Shown here piece after piece: positions 55,171-62,609 of a stretch of DNA of 64,000 nt. This DNA is from CAVQEK01 sp963711495. GTDB taxonomy: Bacteria > Bacteroidota > Bacteroidia > Cytophagales > Cyclobacteriaceae. The position numbers and the translations under genes are program-made. The notes under the pieces are model-generated. The model did no database searches. It had not been told where the DNA came from and worked only from the letters and a program-made list of their open reading frames with translations. How positions within the stretch are numbered: position 1 is the stretch's first letter; each line of letters starts with the position of its first letter. The DNA lies in the NCBI GenBank assembly GCA_963711495.1, contig CAVQEK010000004.1, forward strand, positions 2,294,001-2,358,000. The letters are read 5' to 3'.

Positions 55171-56754
55171 TTAAATTATTTTTGGATTCGTTCCCCAGAA
55201 TATGGCACGGATTAATGCCAATACCGGAATTATCTCCAGCCTTCCGGCCCACATCTGGAAAATATAAACAATTTCCAGGATGGGTGGCATTGACGGAGAG
55301 GTAATTCCTGACGACAATCCTACCGTTCCCTGGGCAGAAGCCGATTCAAAGAGGGCATCAGTATAACTAAATTGTCCTTTGGTATAAAAATAAGATATTA
55401 TAGATGATGCCAATACCAGTAAGAAAAACATCATTGCCATTGCAGCAGCTTTGGTAAAAGCCTCATTCATCTCCTCGGGTAACATTGGTTTACCCCTGAA
55501 ATTTATTCTCTTTACAGTATTATCAGATAAAAATACTTGGTTGATCTGCCATCGAAGTCCTTTTTCAATCAGCAATGCCCGGATCATTTTTATCCCGCCC
55601 ACAGTGGCACCGGATGCCCCTCCGATGAACATGGCAGTTGTAACAATAAAAACCACCGACAACCAGTCCCAATGATCTATGTTGGAGGTCTGCCATCCTG
55701 TTGTGGACATGGCGCTAATGAACTGAAACAGCCCTTCGCGAACTGGGTTAGGGACCACATCTGCCCTGAACAGCAGAACGGATTGAATAATACTCCCGAC
55801 TAAAAAAGCAATGATCAATGCGCGTGTTTGAATATCTTTCCATATTTCACTGTATCTTTTTTCATAAATGACTTTATAAAAAAAAGGGATTGAAAATGAG
55901 CCGATCATCATAGGCAATAAATACAATATGTCCATATAGGGGGAATGGTAGGTGGCAATGCTGTCGTCCAGCGTACTGAACCCTCCGGTGGACTGACCTG
56001 CCATGGCATGATTGATTGAATCAAAAATATTTTCACTCAAAGGATAATTGGGCAGGATTAACCATGTACCGATAACAAGGTAAATGGCAGAAAAGGCCGT
56101 AACCAGCAAGTAGACTTTCCAGATTGCTCTTGCAGTTTGAAGTACATTCGGTCTCAACCTTTCGCCACTGGCTTCAGAGCCATACAAGAGGACTGCCGCC
56201 CGGCCTGATGTTTGCCTAAATACGGCCAGTACCATCACAATGAAGCCTGCCCCGCCGAACCATTGTGCCAGAGAGCGATAAAACAACACCCCTTTACCTA
56301 CCGAAGGTTCGTGCACCGCCATAGAAAGTCCGGTGGTGGTATAGGCACTCATGCTTTCAAAAAAACAATGCAAAAAATTTTTGAAATATACCAAGCTCGA
56401 AAATGTGTATTCCGCATCCTTTGGGATGAATTGGTCCATCACTTTGGCCGGAGTAATATAGGCAATAATGAAAAATGGCAGTCCACCCATGAGGGTTATC
56501 ATCAGCCAGCCTGAGGCAGCAACAATAAGCGCATTTTTATATTTAACATCCAATGCCTCTTTAAATAAGTAAAAAAGTGCAGTCCCAACCCCTGATATGA
56601 TCAACGCCGACAACAGAAATCCTCCTGCTGAATACCATTCACCATAGATCATGGACACAATTGACGGAAGCGCCACAACTCCGCCCAATAAAATCAGGAG
56701 GCTCCCGTTTTGTTTCAGTACCGTTTTAATTGTTTCGCTCCTCATCAACTTCAA
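55171..56754 (-). CDS. TrkH-family potassium uptake protein (second copy)
   Basis: A 527-residue membrane protein with four M1-P-M2 units. The four filter glycines are visible in the P-loops: AYTTTGLS, AGQSTGGFS, AMSTTGWQ and AQGTVGLS. AQWFGGAGFIVMV and MWAGRLEIIPVLAL are TrkH/KtrB landmarks. It would move K+ driven by the membrane potential and ion gradients. It overlaps the other trkH by 29 bp. No TrkA/KtrA RCK subunit is encoded in the operon. Its relation to the first copy is distant (clearly different subfamilies), so the two are not recent duplicates. Confidence 0.88.
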   Translation of the reverse strand: MKLMRSETIKTVLKQNGSLLILLGGVVALPSIVSMIYGEWYSAGGFLLSALIISGVGTALFYLFKEALDVKYKNALIVAASGWLMITLMGGLPFFIIAYITPAKVMDQFIPKDAEYTFSSLVYFKNFLHCFFESMSAYTTTGLSMAVHEPSVGKGVLFYRSLAQWFGGAGFIVMVLAVFRQTSGRAAVLLYGSEASGERLRPNVLQTARAIWKVYLLVTAFSAIYLVIGTWLILPNYPLSENIFDSINHAMAGQSTGGFSTLDDSIATYHSPYMDILYLLPMMIGSFSIPFFYKVIYEKRYSEIWKDIQTRALIIAFLVGSIIQSVLLFRADVVPNPVREGLFQFISAMSTTGWQTSNIDHWDWLSVVFIVTTAMFIGGASGATVGGIKMIRALLIEKGLRWQINQVFLSDNTVKRINFRGKPMLPEEMNEAFTKAAAMAMMFFLLVLASSIISYFYTKGQFSYTDALFESASAQGTVGLSSGITSPSMPPILEIVYIFQMWAGRLEIIPVLALIRAIFWGTNPKII

Positions 56755-58231
56755 TCTCTTTGTTTAAGTGTCCGGTGATTCTTATTTTTTCAATATTTCT
56801 GTAAAACAGCACTGTAAACAATACCAATAGCGGATATACTTCAGTGCGGCCAATCAACATGAGGAGGCTTAATATGAATTTACCTGAGGCTGACAGGTTT
56901 ACCAGGTTCACCTGGTGTCCAAAAGTTGTTAATGCAGCAATGGCAAAGAAGGCCGATTTTTTTGGATCAATGCCCGCCGCAGAAAGTGCTAAAGTTCCCA
57001 ACAGAAATACGATTCCAAATATGATAATAAAGGTCACTACGGAAAGATTGGTAACCTCATCGATATTTTCATGGTTGTATTTTACCATGTAACGGGTGGA
57101 AGGGGTATTCAACTTTTTGAATAATACTTTCAGGTTCTTGAAAAAAATCAGTAACCTGGCTATGGTGATCCCCCCGGAGGCAGAACCGGTACTCCCACCG
57201 ATAAAAATTAAAAGGAATAGCAACAATAAAATATAATTTGGCCACGGCAGATAACTTGCGTTGGAATAGCCGTTTGAGGCAATTAAGGAAGATACCTGGA
57301 AAACACTTTCCCTGAAAGATATGCCAAGATTTTTACCCGTCTGAAAATATAAAATTATTGTAACTATGAAAGTGAAAGACAGTGTCGTCAAAAGATAAAT
57401 CCTGGCCTCCCCAAAGCTTTTTATCGCCTTCCCTTTCCCGGTTACTAACAGGTAAAGCATAACGTAGCTGAAACCCGAAAGCAGCATAAAAAAAACAAAA
57501 ACATACTGAGTGTAGGAGGAATATTCGGACAGGTTGCCATTGCCCGGAGAAAAACACCCTGTTGATACCGTGCCGAATGAATAGCATAGGCTTTTAAAAA
57601 GGTCCATACCCCCCAAACAGAGTAACAGGGTTTGTAGGGCTGTCAACGCAATAAAAACCATCACCAACCTCCTGACCACGAATCCAAATTGCGGAAACCC
57701 TTCTTTTTCACTTGCTTTGTGGCGTATCTGCCGATCCATCGCAAAAAGTTTATACCCACCGACATTTAGTTGTGGCAAAATGAGAACGGCTGTTATGATT
57801 GCCCCGATGCCGCCCATCCATTGGGTAAGGCTCCGGTAAAAAATGACTGACCTTGGAAGCCTGCTTATATCCGGTATTATTGAGGATCCTGTAGCTGTAA
57901 ACCCGGAAGTTGTCTCATAAATGCAATCAACAGGAGAGGATATCGACTTACTTAAAATATAGGGCAAGGTCCCGACGAAAATAATCACGACCCACGAAAA
58001 GACTAACAGGACAAAGCGTTCTTCGTGATGCCGTGTTAATTTAATTTTTTTCCCCGAAACAATGTAAAACAGGGTTCCTACAGGAATAGTGATCAGGCTT
58101 GAGAGATAAAACGGACTAACCGGCTCATTAAAATATAAGGCGTAAGGGATACAAAGCAGGAAAGATAATCCCTCGACTATTAAGATCACAAAAAACAGGT
58201 ATGACAGGTTTTTGAGATTCACCGGGTACAT
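56726..58231 (-). CDS. TrkH-family potassium uptake protein (first copy)
   Basis: A 501-residue membrane protein and first gene of the minus-strand operon. Four P-loop glycines are present (GFTATGSS, GTVSTGCFS, IASNGYSN, ALTTFGHQ), together with TQWMGGIGAI and LIGRTEVYPLLVLF. The third and fourth filters (ASNGYS and TTFGHQ) depart from the second copy. It overlaps the second trkH by 29 bp, so the pair is translationally coupled and may form a heterodimer (inference). Its upstream region carries the TATAAAGAT direct repeats. Confidence 0.88.
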   Translation of the reverse strand: MYPVNLKNLSYLFFVILIVEGLSFLLCIPYALYFNEPVSPFYLSSLITIPVGTLFYIVSGKKIKLTRHHEERFVLLVFSWVVIIFVGTLPYILSKSISSPVDCIYETTSGFTATGSSIIPDISRLPRSVIFYRSLTQWMGGIGAIITAVLILPQLNVGGYKLFAMDRQIRHKASEKEGFPQFGFVVRRLVMVFIALTALQTLLLCLGGMDLFKSLCYSFGTVSTGCFSPGNGNLSEYSSYTQYVFVFFMLLSGFSYVMLYLLVTGKGKAIKSFGEARIYLLTTLSFTFIVTIILYFQTGKNLGISFRESVFQVSSLIASNGYSNASYLPWPNYILLLLFLLIFIGGSTGSASGGITIARLLIFFKNLKVLFKKLNTPSTRYMVKYNHENIDEVTNLSVVTFIIIFGIVFLLGTLALSAAGIDPKKSAFFAIAALTTFGHQVNLVNLSASGKFILSLLMLIGRTEVYPLLVLFTVLFYRNIEKIRITGHLNKEIEVDEERNN

Positions 58232-58515
58232 AACGCTTTAAAAGGGAACCTCCCGTTCTTTTCGATAGTTGACTAATTGATCATTGTAGATTAGGATGCC
58301 TCTTTGAATAAAAAATAGCATGGTGATCAAACGTTTAAACTTTTCCAATGATGATACTTTCTTGTGTGTTCTATCAATAATCTGACAGCTTCAAACACCA
58401 CTATTTGAAAGTTTAGCATCAAAACGATCAACCCCAATATTTGCCAGCCTGTAAGTTCCAATGGCTTTTAAAATGTTAAATTTATTAATCGGACACACAA
58501 AATAGGGGCTGATTT

Positions 58516-58574
58516 TATAAAGATCGTATAAAGATTTGTGGCCAGAGTATAAAGATTTTATAAAGATTTGTGGC
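58516..58574. promoter_or_regulatory. Tandem direct repeat in the trkH / sigma-54 regulator intergenic region
   Basis: Two 27-base units (58516-58542 and 58548-58574), period 32. Each consists of two TATAAAGAT boxes with starts 11 bases apart, followed by TTGTGGC. Four boxes therefore lie at 58516, 58527, 58548 and 58559. Spacing of about one and three helical turns puts them on one face of the DNA, which suits cooperative binding of a response regulator dimer. The site lies within the 395-bp region 58232-58626 between the divergent operons; the rest of that region shows nothing recognisable. Confidence 0.65.
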
Positions 58575-58626
58575 AATATGTCAGGATTGTTAACCTTTGT
58601 CTTAAAATTGACAAACAGAAACATCA

Positions 58627-59961
58627 ATGAACCGTCCTATACTGATCATCGATGACGAGAAAGACATTCGAAAACTGCTGTCCAAGATCTTGGAATTGGA
58701 AAACTATGATGTCTTTACGGCCGAAAATGGGAAAAAGGCTCTAAAATTACTGGAAGAAAAAGAATGTTTGGTGGTTGTTACGGATGTGAAACTGCCTGAT
58801 ATCAACGGTGTTAAACTTACTGCTGACATCAAGGAAAGATTTAAGGAAACTGAGGTGATCTGCCTTACGGCTTACGGAAATATTCAGGATGGTGTACAGG
58901 CCATCAAAAACGGTGCATTCGACTATCTGGTGAAAGGCGATGATAACCTGAAGATCGTTCCGCTAGTAGCCAGGGCCGCGGAAAAAGCAAAGCTTCAATT
59001 CCGGATTAAGCATTTGCAGACTAAAATACGCACTCAATACGATTTTGACCAGATTATCGGAACTTCACCAGCCATTCTTGAAGCGAAAACCATGGCACAA
59101 AAAGTAGCGCCAACCGGTACCACTGTTTTGCTAAGCGGACCTACGGGAACCGGTAAAGAGGTTTTTGCCCAAGCCATCCATTCTGCCAGTCAAAGAAAAA
59201 TCGAACCCTTTATTGCGGTCAATTGCAGCGCCATAGCAAAAGACCTGCTTGAAAGTGAAATGTTCGGGCATACTGCTGGTGCTTTTACTGGGGCCATTAA
59301 AAATAAAAAAGGGTTTTTCGAAGAAGCTGCGGGCGGAACCATTTTTTTGGATGAGATCGGCGAATTAAACCTCGACCTTCAGGCCAAACTGCTGCGCGTA
59401 CTGGAAACAGGCGCTTATGTTAAAGTGGGCGAATCGAAAGAGAACAGGGTCGACGTTCGAATTATCGCGGCCACCAACAGAAATCTTGAGAAAGAGATCA
59501 GCCAGGGCAATTTCCGCGAAGACCTTTATTTCCGGCTTTCGGTTTTCCAGATCAACCTCCCTGCCTTGAACGACCGCATCGAAGATATTGAACCCCTCGC
59601 CAGGATCATCACCGAACAATTGGCGGCAAAACAAGGAAAGCATATAAAAGGATTCGAGCCTGCTTATCTGAAAGCATTGAAAAAACATCAGTGGAATGGC
59701 AATATCCGTGAACTCCGCAATATCATAGAGCGTTCGGTAATCCTCTCCGAGCATGAATCGCTTACTGTTTCGTCATTGCCCTTCAACTTTGACGTCTCCA
59801 GGTCCCGCACGACCGGCGGCAATTTCGATCTGAGATCCGTTGAGAAAATGCACATTACCAAAGTATTGGAATATACCAAGGGGAATAAGATGAAAGCGGC
59901 AGTGCTTCTGGGCATCGGCCTGACCACCCTTTACCGGAAAATGGAAGCATACGGCCTGTGA
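58627..59961 (+). CDS. Sigma-54-dependent response regulator (NtrC family)
   Basis: A 444-residue protein. The receiver domain has Asp53 (VTDVKLPDING); the AAA+ domain has Walker A GPTGTGKE (171-178), the sigma-54 contact loop GAFTGA (218-223) and Walker B IFLDE (239-243); a C-terminal Fis-type helix-turn-helix follows (ITKVLEYTKGNKMKAAVLLGIGLTTLYRKMEAYGL). It activates sigma-54 RNA polymerase when phosphorylated. No cognate kinase is adjacent; the KdpD-like kinase 4.5 kb away is a possible partner but is paired with KdpE. It lies immediately upstream of the kdp operon and divergent from the trkH-kdpDE operon. Confidence 0.9.
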   Translation: MNRPILIIDDEKDIRKLLSKILELENYDVFTAENGKKALKLLEEKECLVVVTDVKLPDINGVKLTADIKERFKETEVICLTAYGNIQDGVQAIKNGAFDYLVKGDDNLKIVPLVARAAEKAKLQFRIKHLQTKIRTQYDFDQIIGTSPAILEAKTMAQKVAPTGTTVLLSGPTGTGKEVFAQAIHSASQRKIEPFIAVNCSAIAKDLLESEMFGHTAGAFTGAIKNKKGFFEEAAGGTIFLDEIGELNLDLQAKLLRVLETGAYVKVGESKENRVDVRIIAATNRNLEKEISQGNFREDLYFRLSVFQINLPALNDRIEDIEPLARIITEQLAAKQGKHIKGFEPAYLKALKKHQWNGNIRELRNIIERSVILSEHESLTVSSLPFNFDVSRSRTTGGNFDLRSVEKMHITKVLEYTKGNKMKAAVLLGIGLTTLYRKMEAYGL

Positions 59962-60032
59962 ACATCTTTCAGGGAAGTTGTCTAACGAACTGAACCAAAA
60001 AGATCCTTCCATACATTACCCAGGCACCTTAC

Positions 60033-60064
60033 CATTTTGAAAAACCCTTCCAAAATGAAAGGGT
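60033..60064 (+). terminator. Overlapping hairpins after the sigma-54 regulator gene
   Basis: Two perfect stems overlap: CATTTTG (60033-60039) with CAAAATG (60051-60057), and ACCCTT (60044-60049) with AAGGGT (60059-60064). They cannot both form easily. GCGCAAGCGCTTTT follows directly. The region probably ends transcription of the regulator gene; a switching role is possible but unproved. Confidence 0.4.
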
Positions 60065-60162
60065 GCGCAAGCGCTTTTAAATATTTCCGGTCAAGTATCA
60101 TGTAAAAATAAACGGCTGGTAATCAGCACATTATGATTGATTTGTTTACTCCTATTAATTTA

Positions 60163-60179
60163 CGGCACATCTCTTGGCA
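60163..60179 (+). promoter_or_regulatory. Possible sigma-54 promoter ahead of the kdp operon
   Basis: CGGCACATCTCTTGGCA resembles the TGGCAC-N5-TTGCA consensus, but the GG-to-GC distance is one base too long, or the -12 C is replaced by G. It ends 30 bp before the first small gene of the operon, and a sigma-54 activator gene lies just upstream. Confidence 0.25.
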
Positions 60180-60208
60180 TTATAATCAAAAAGAAATCAA
60201 TAAAGTAA

Positions 60209-60310
60209 ATGGAAACGCTTATGACAATTTCAATGATGCTGCTGGCTGTGGCCGTGTTCGGGCTGTTCTACAAATCGGTAAATTATTTTAATAATCTGCT
60301 AAAGAAATGA
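60209..60310 (+). CDS. 33-residue membrane peptide, first gene of the kdp operon
   Basis: A small gene encoding METLMTISMMLLAVAVFGLF then YKSVNYFNNLLKK. One hydrophobic helix is followed by a basic tail. It shares the VAVFG-x-FY-VN-F pattern with KdpF encoded 370 bp downstream and may be a KdpF paralog. It ends 3 bp before the next gene. No database evidence was available; support is its position in the operon, its tight spacing and its KdpF-like pattern. Confidence 0.55.
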   Translation: METLMTISMMLLAVAVFGLFYKSVNYFNNLLKK

Positions 60311-60313
60311 GCT

Positions 60314-60682
60314 ATGGAAAAATTTACCGCATTTACGCAAACGCTAGAAAACGAGATTCCCGATTTGAAACGGGAAGTAGAATTGCAGGAGGAAGAAATG
60401 AAACGTATTAACCTGTTTCACATCATCGTTTGCTTTTCTGCCTACACCGAAAAAATGATCCTTTTGGAAAACTTGAATCAGGTTAAGAAATGCCTGATGG
60501 TGGCAGAGAGGCTTTACAAGAAAGGGAACGAGATGGTGAAAGTAGCTTTTGAGCACATCTACATCCCCCGGCTTCACCTGGAAGTCGCAGACAGGGCTCA
60601 TAAAGAGGCGAAAACAATGCTTCCATTCTGTCTGATGAGAACTTATATGCTTTTGTATCAATATAATCAATTGAAAAAATGA
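60314..60682 (+). CDS. DUF7674-like helical protein in the kdp operon
   Basis: A 122-residue, mostly helical protein (EIPDLKREVELQEEEMKRINLFHIIVCFSAYTEKMI, then VKKCLMVAERLYKKGNEMVKVAFEHIYIPRLHLE). The pattern resembles the small DUF7674-type proteins, assigned from memory of the family pattern. There is no signal peptide, so it is cytoplasmic. Its stop codon overlaps the kdpF start (ATGA). The function is unknown. Its position between two tiny membrane-protein genes suggests a role in assembling or regulating the potassium pump. Confidence 0.55.
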   Translation: MEKFTAFTQTLENEIPDLKREVELQEEEMKRINLFHIIVCFSAYTEKMILLENLNQVKKCLMVAERLYKKGNEMVKVAFEHIYIPRLHLEVADRAHKEAKTMLPFCLMRTYMLLYQYNQLKK

Positions 60683-60756
60683 TAGCGCTACTCATTGTAT
60701 CGGTGGCCGTATTCGGCTATTTGTTTTATGCCATTGTAAATCCTGAAAAATTCTAA
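60679..60756 (+). CDS. kdpF: KdpF small subunit of the potassium-transporting ATPase
   Basis: A 25-residue single-helix peptide, MIALLIVSVAVFGYLFYAIV then NPEKF. The closing PEKF after one transmembrane helix is the KdpF signature. In the Kdp complex this peptide stabilises KdpA-KdpB. It overlaps the upstream DUF7674-like gene by 4 bp and precedes kdpA in the expected order, with one extra small gene between them. Confidence 0.85.
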   Translation: MIALLIVSVAVFGYLFYAIVNPEKF

Positions 60757-60769
60757 TTCTTTCTAATCA

Positions 60770-60889
60770 ATGGACAGTAAAACGAAAGAGAAGATAAAGG
60801 CAGCATGTGCAATCATTTTTAGGTTGTTGTTTCTCGCTTCGTTTAGCTACATTCTCTTCGTCAGACTGAAAATCCTTTTTAAATTTTAA
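60770..60889 (+). CDS. 39-residue membrane peptide between kdpF and kdpA
   Basis: A small gene whose product has a lysine-rich N-terminus (MDSKTKEKIKAA) and one hydrophobic helix (CAIIFRLLFLASFSYILFV) ending in basic residues (RLKILFKF). It begins 13 bp after the kdpF stop and ends 12 bp before kdpA. The function is not known. It is distinct from KdpF and from the peptide at 60209. The assignment as a gene rests on tight spacing and clean helix design. Confidence 0.5.
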   Translation: MDSKTKEKIKAACAIIFRLLFLASFSYILFVRLKILFKF

Positions 60890-60901
60890 TACAAAAGAAG
60901 T

Positions 60902-62596
60902 ATGAATACAGAAATTCTTGGAATAGCGCTCATTTTCCTGCTTACTGTAGCCCTTGCCTGGCTGCTGGGGAAGTACGTGGTGAAAGTTTTCAGGGGAGAC
61001 AAAGTCTGGTCTGATTTTATGTCACCCCTGGAAAGAATCATTTTTAAACTGGCAGGAATTGATCCGTCAAAACCAATGGATTGGAAACAAAACATGAAGG
61101 CCATGCTAGGCATCAACGTGTTTTTCTTCCTGTTCGCTTTCCTGGCCCTGGTCTTTCAAGAGATTGATCCTTTCTGGAACCCTGTTCATATTGGGAATTG
61201 GGAACCGACCCTGGCGTTTAATACCGCGGTGAGCTTCGCCACCAATACCAACCTGCAGCACTATTCAGGAGAAACTTCCGCATCCTATTTTACCCAATTG
61301 GTCGTGCTTTGCTGGTTGCAGTTTGTCAGCGCGGCAACCGGCATAGCAGCATGCGCCCTGCTATTCCAGGGGCTTAAAAATAAGGCCTCCAATAATCTGG
61401 GCAATTTCTACAACCTGTTGGTTAAGAGTAGTACGAGAATATTGTTGCCATTAGCCGTCATTCTTTCGCTGATTCTTACCATTAATGGTTCCACTACTAA
61501 TTTTGACGGCCTGAAGGAAGTCACAACCCTGGAGGGCAACACCATTCAGGTAGCCGGTGGTCCGACCGCGCCCATGGTGTCGATCAAGCAATTGGGAACA
61601 AATGGCGGCGGGTACTTTGGCCCTAATTCCACCCATCCTTTTGAAAATCCCAGTTACATCACCAACATCGCGGAAAATGTGGCCATCCTGCTCATCCCAA
61701 TTGCTCTTGTTTTTGCCTTTGGATTTTACCTGGACCGGAAAAAACTTGCCATGATATTTTTTGGGGTAATGACCATATTGTTCATTGCATTCGTGACAGT
61801 ATCTGTTACCCAGGAAATGCATGGCAATCCCGCTTTTACAAAAATGGGACTGGCTGACGGGCAACCCAATATGGAGGGAAAGGAAATGCGTTTTGGCCCT
61901 GCAGCCTCCTCAATGTGGGGCGTTTCCACTACCTCCACGTCAAATGGATCGGTTAACTCCATGCACGATAGTCATATGCCACTTTCCGGCGGAGTTTTCC
62001 TGGTGGACATGTTTATCAATGCTATCTACGGCGGCGTAGGGGTCGGTTTTATCAATTTCTTTGTGTTTATCATCGTGGCGGTGTTTATCGCCGGGCAAAT
62101 GATCGGGCGTACCCCTGATTTTCTGGGGAAAAAGATAGAGGCGCGCGAGGTGAAGATCGCTGCCCTGGTGGTTATCCTTCATCCCCTGTTGATCCTGATC
62201 GGGACTGCAATGGCAAGTTACGGCATTACACACCATCCGGATTACGGCTGGCTGAATAATCCCTCTTTTCATGGATTCTCGGAGATGCTTTATGAAAACA
62301 CCTCTGCTTCGGCCAACAACGGATCCGGTTTTGAAGGACTGGGGGATAATACACCTTTCTGGAATATCCTGACCGGGATCATCATGCTGTTGGGACGGTA
62401 TTTACCCATCATAGGCCCTTTGGCCATTGCAGGTTCACTGGCCGTTAAAAAGCCGGTACCGGAAACTTCAGGTTCCCTGCGATTGGAAAGTACGGCATTT
62501 GGTGTTGTCTTGCTTTCGGTCATCCTGATCATTGCTGCACTTTCCTTCTTCCCAGCCCTTGCTTTAGGACCGCTGGCAGAATATTTCACTATGTAA
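60902..62596 (+). CDS. kdpA: KdpA, potassium-binding and translocating subunit
   Basis: A 564-residue membrane protein of normal family length. Filter regions are visible: NTAVSFATNTNLQHYSGE (residues 107-124), GTNGGGYFGPNSTHPFENPS in the second unit, and ASANNGSGFEGL in the fourth. About ten hydrophobic helices are present. KdpA is related to TrkH-type channels and provides the K+ pathway of the high-affinity P-type ATPase. The operon also encodes KdpF and KdpB. Confidence 0.95.
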   Translation: MNTEILGIALIFLLTVALAWLLGKYVVKVFRGDKVWSDFMSPLERIIFKLAGIDPSKPMDWKQNMKAMLGINVFFFLFAFLALVFQEIDPFWNPVHIGNWEPTLAFNTAVSFATNTNLQHYSGETSASYFTQLVVLCWLQFVSAATGIAACALLFQGLKNKASNNLGNFYNLLVKSSTRILLPLAVILSLILTINGSTTNFDGLKEVTTLEGNTIQVAGGPTAPMVSIKQLGTNGGGYFGPNSTHPFENPSYITNIAENVAILLIPIALVFAFGFYLDRKKLAMIFFGVMTILFIAFVTVSVTQEMHGNPAFTKMGLADGQPNMEGKEMRFGPAASSMWGVSTTSTSNGSVNSMHDSHMPLSGGVFLVDMFINAIYGGVGVGFINFFVFIIVAVFIAGQMIGRTPDFLGKKIEAREVKIAALVVILHPLLILIGTAMASYGITHHPDYGWLNNPSFHGFSEMLYENTSASANNGSGFEGLGDNTPFWNILTGIIMLLGRYLPIIGPLAIAGSLAVKKPVPETSGSLRLESTAFGVVLLSVILIIAALSFFPALALGPLAEYFTM

Positions 62597-62609
62597 ACTG
62601 AAAATTGTT

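Noticed and set aside
55171..58231. Possibility that the two TrkH genes are one gene split by a frameshift
   Set aside because: Each encodes a complete four-filter TrkH of about 500 residues, so they are two separate proteins.
58391..58627. A 78-codon minus-strand frame with a start overlapping the sigma-54 regulator start
   Set aside because: It lies in the control region over the TATAAAGAT repeats, has no protein-like character and no ribosome-binding or operon support.
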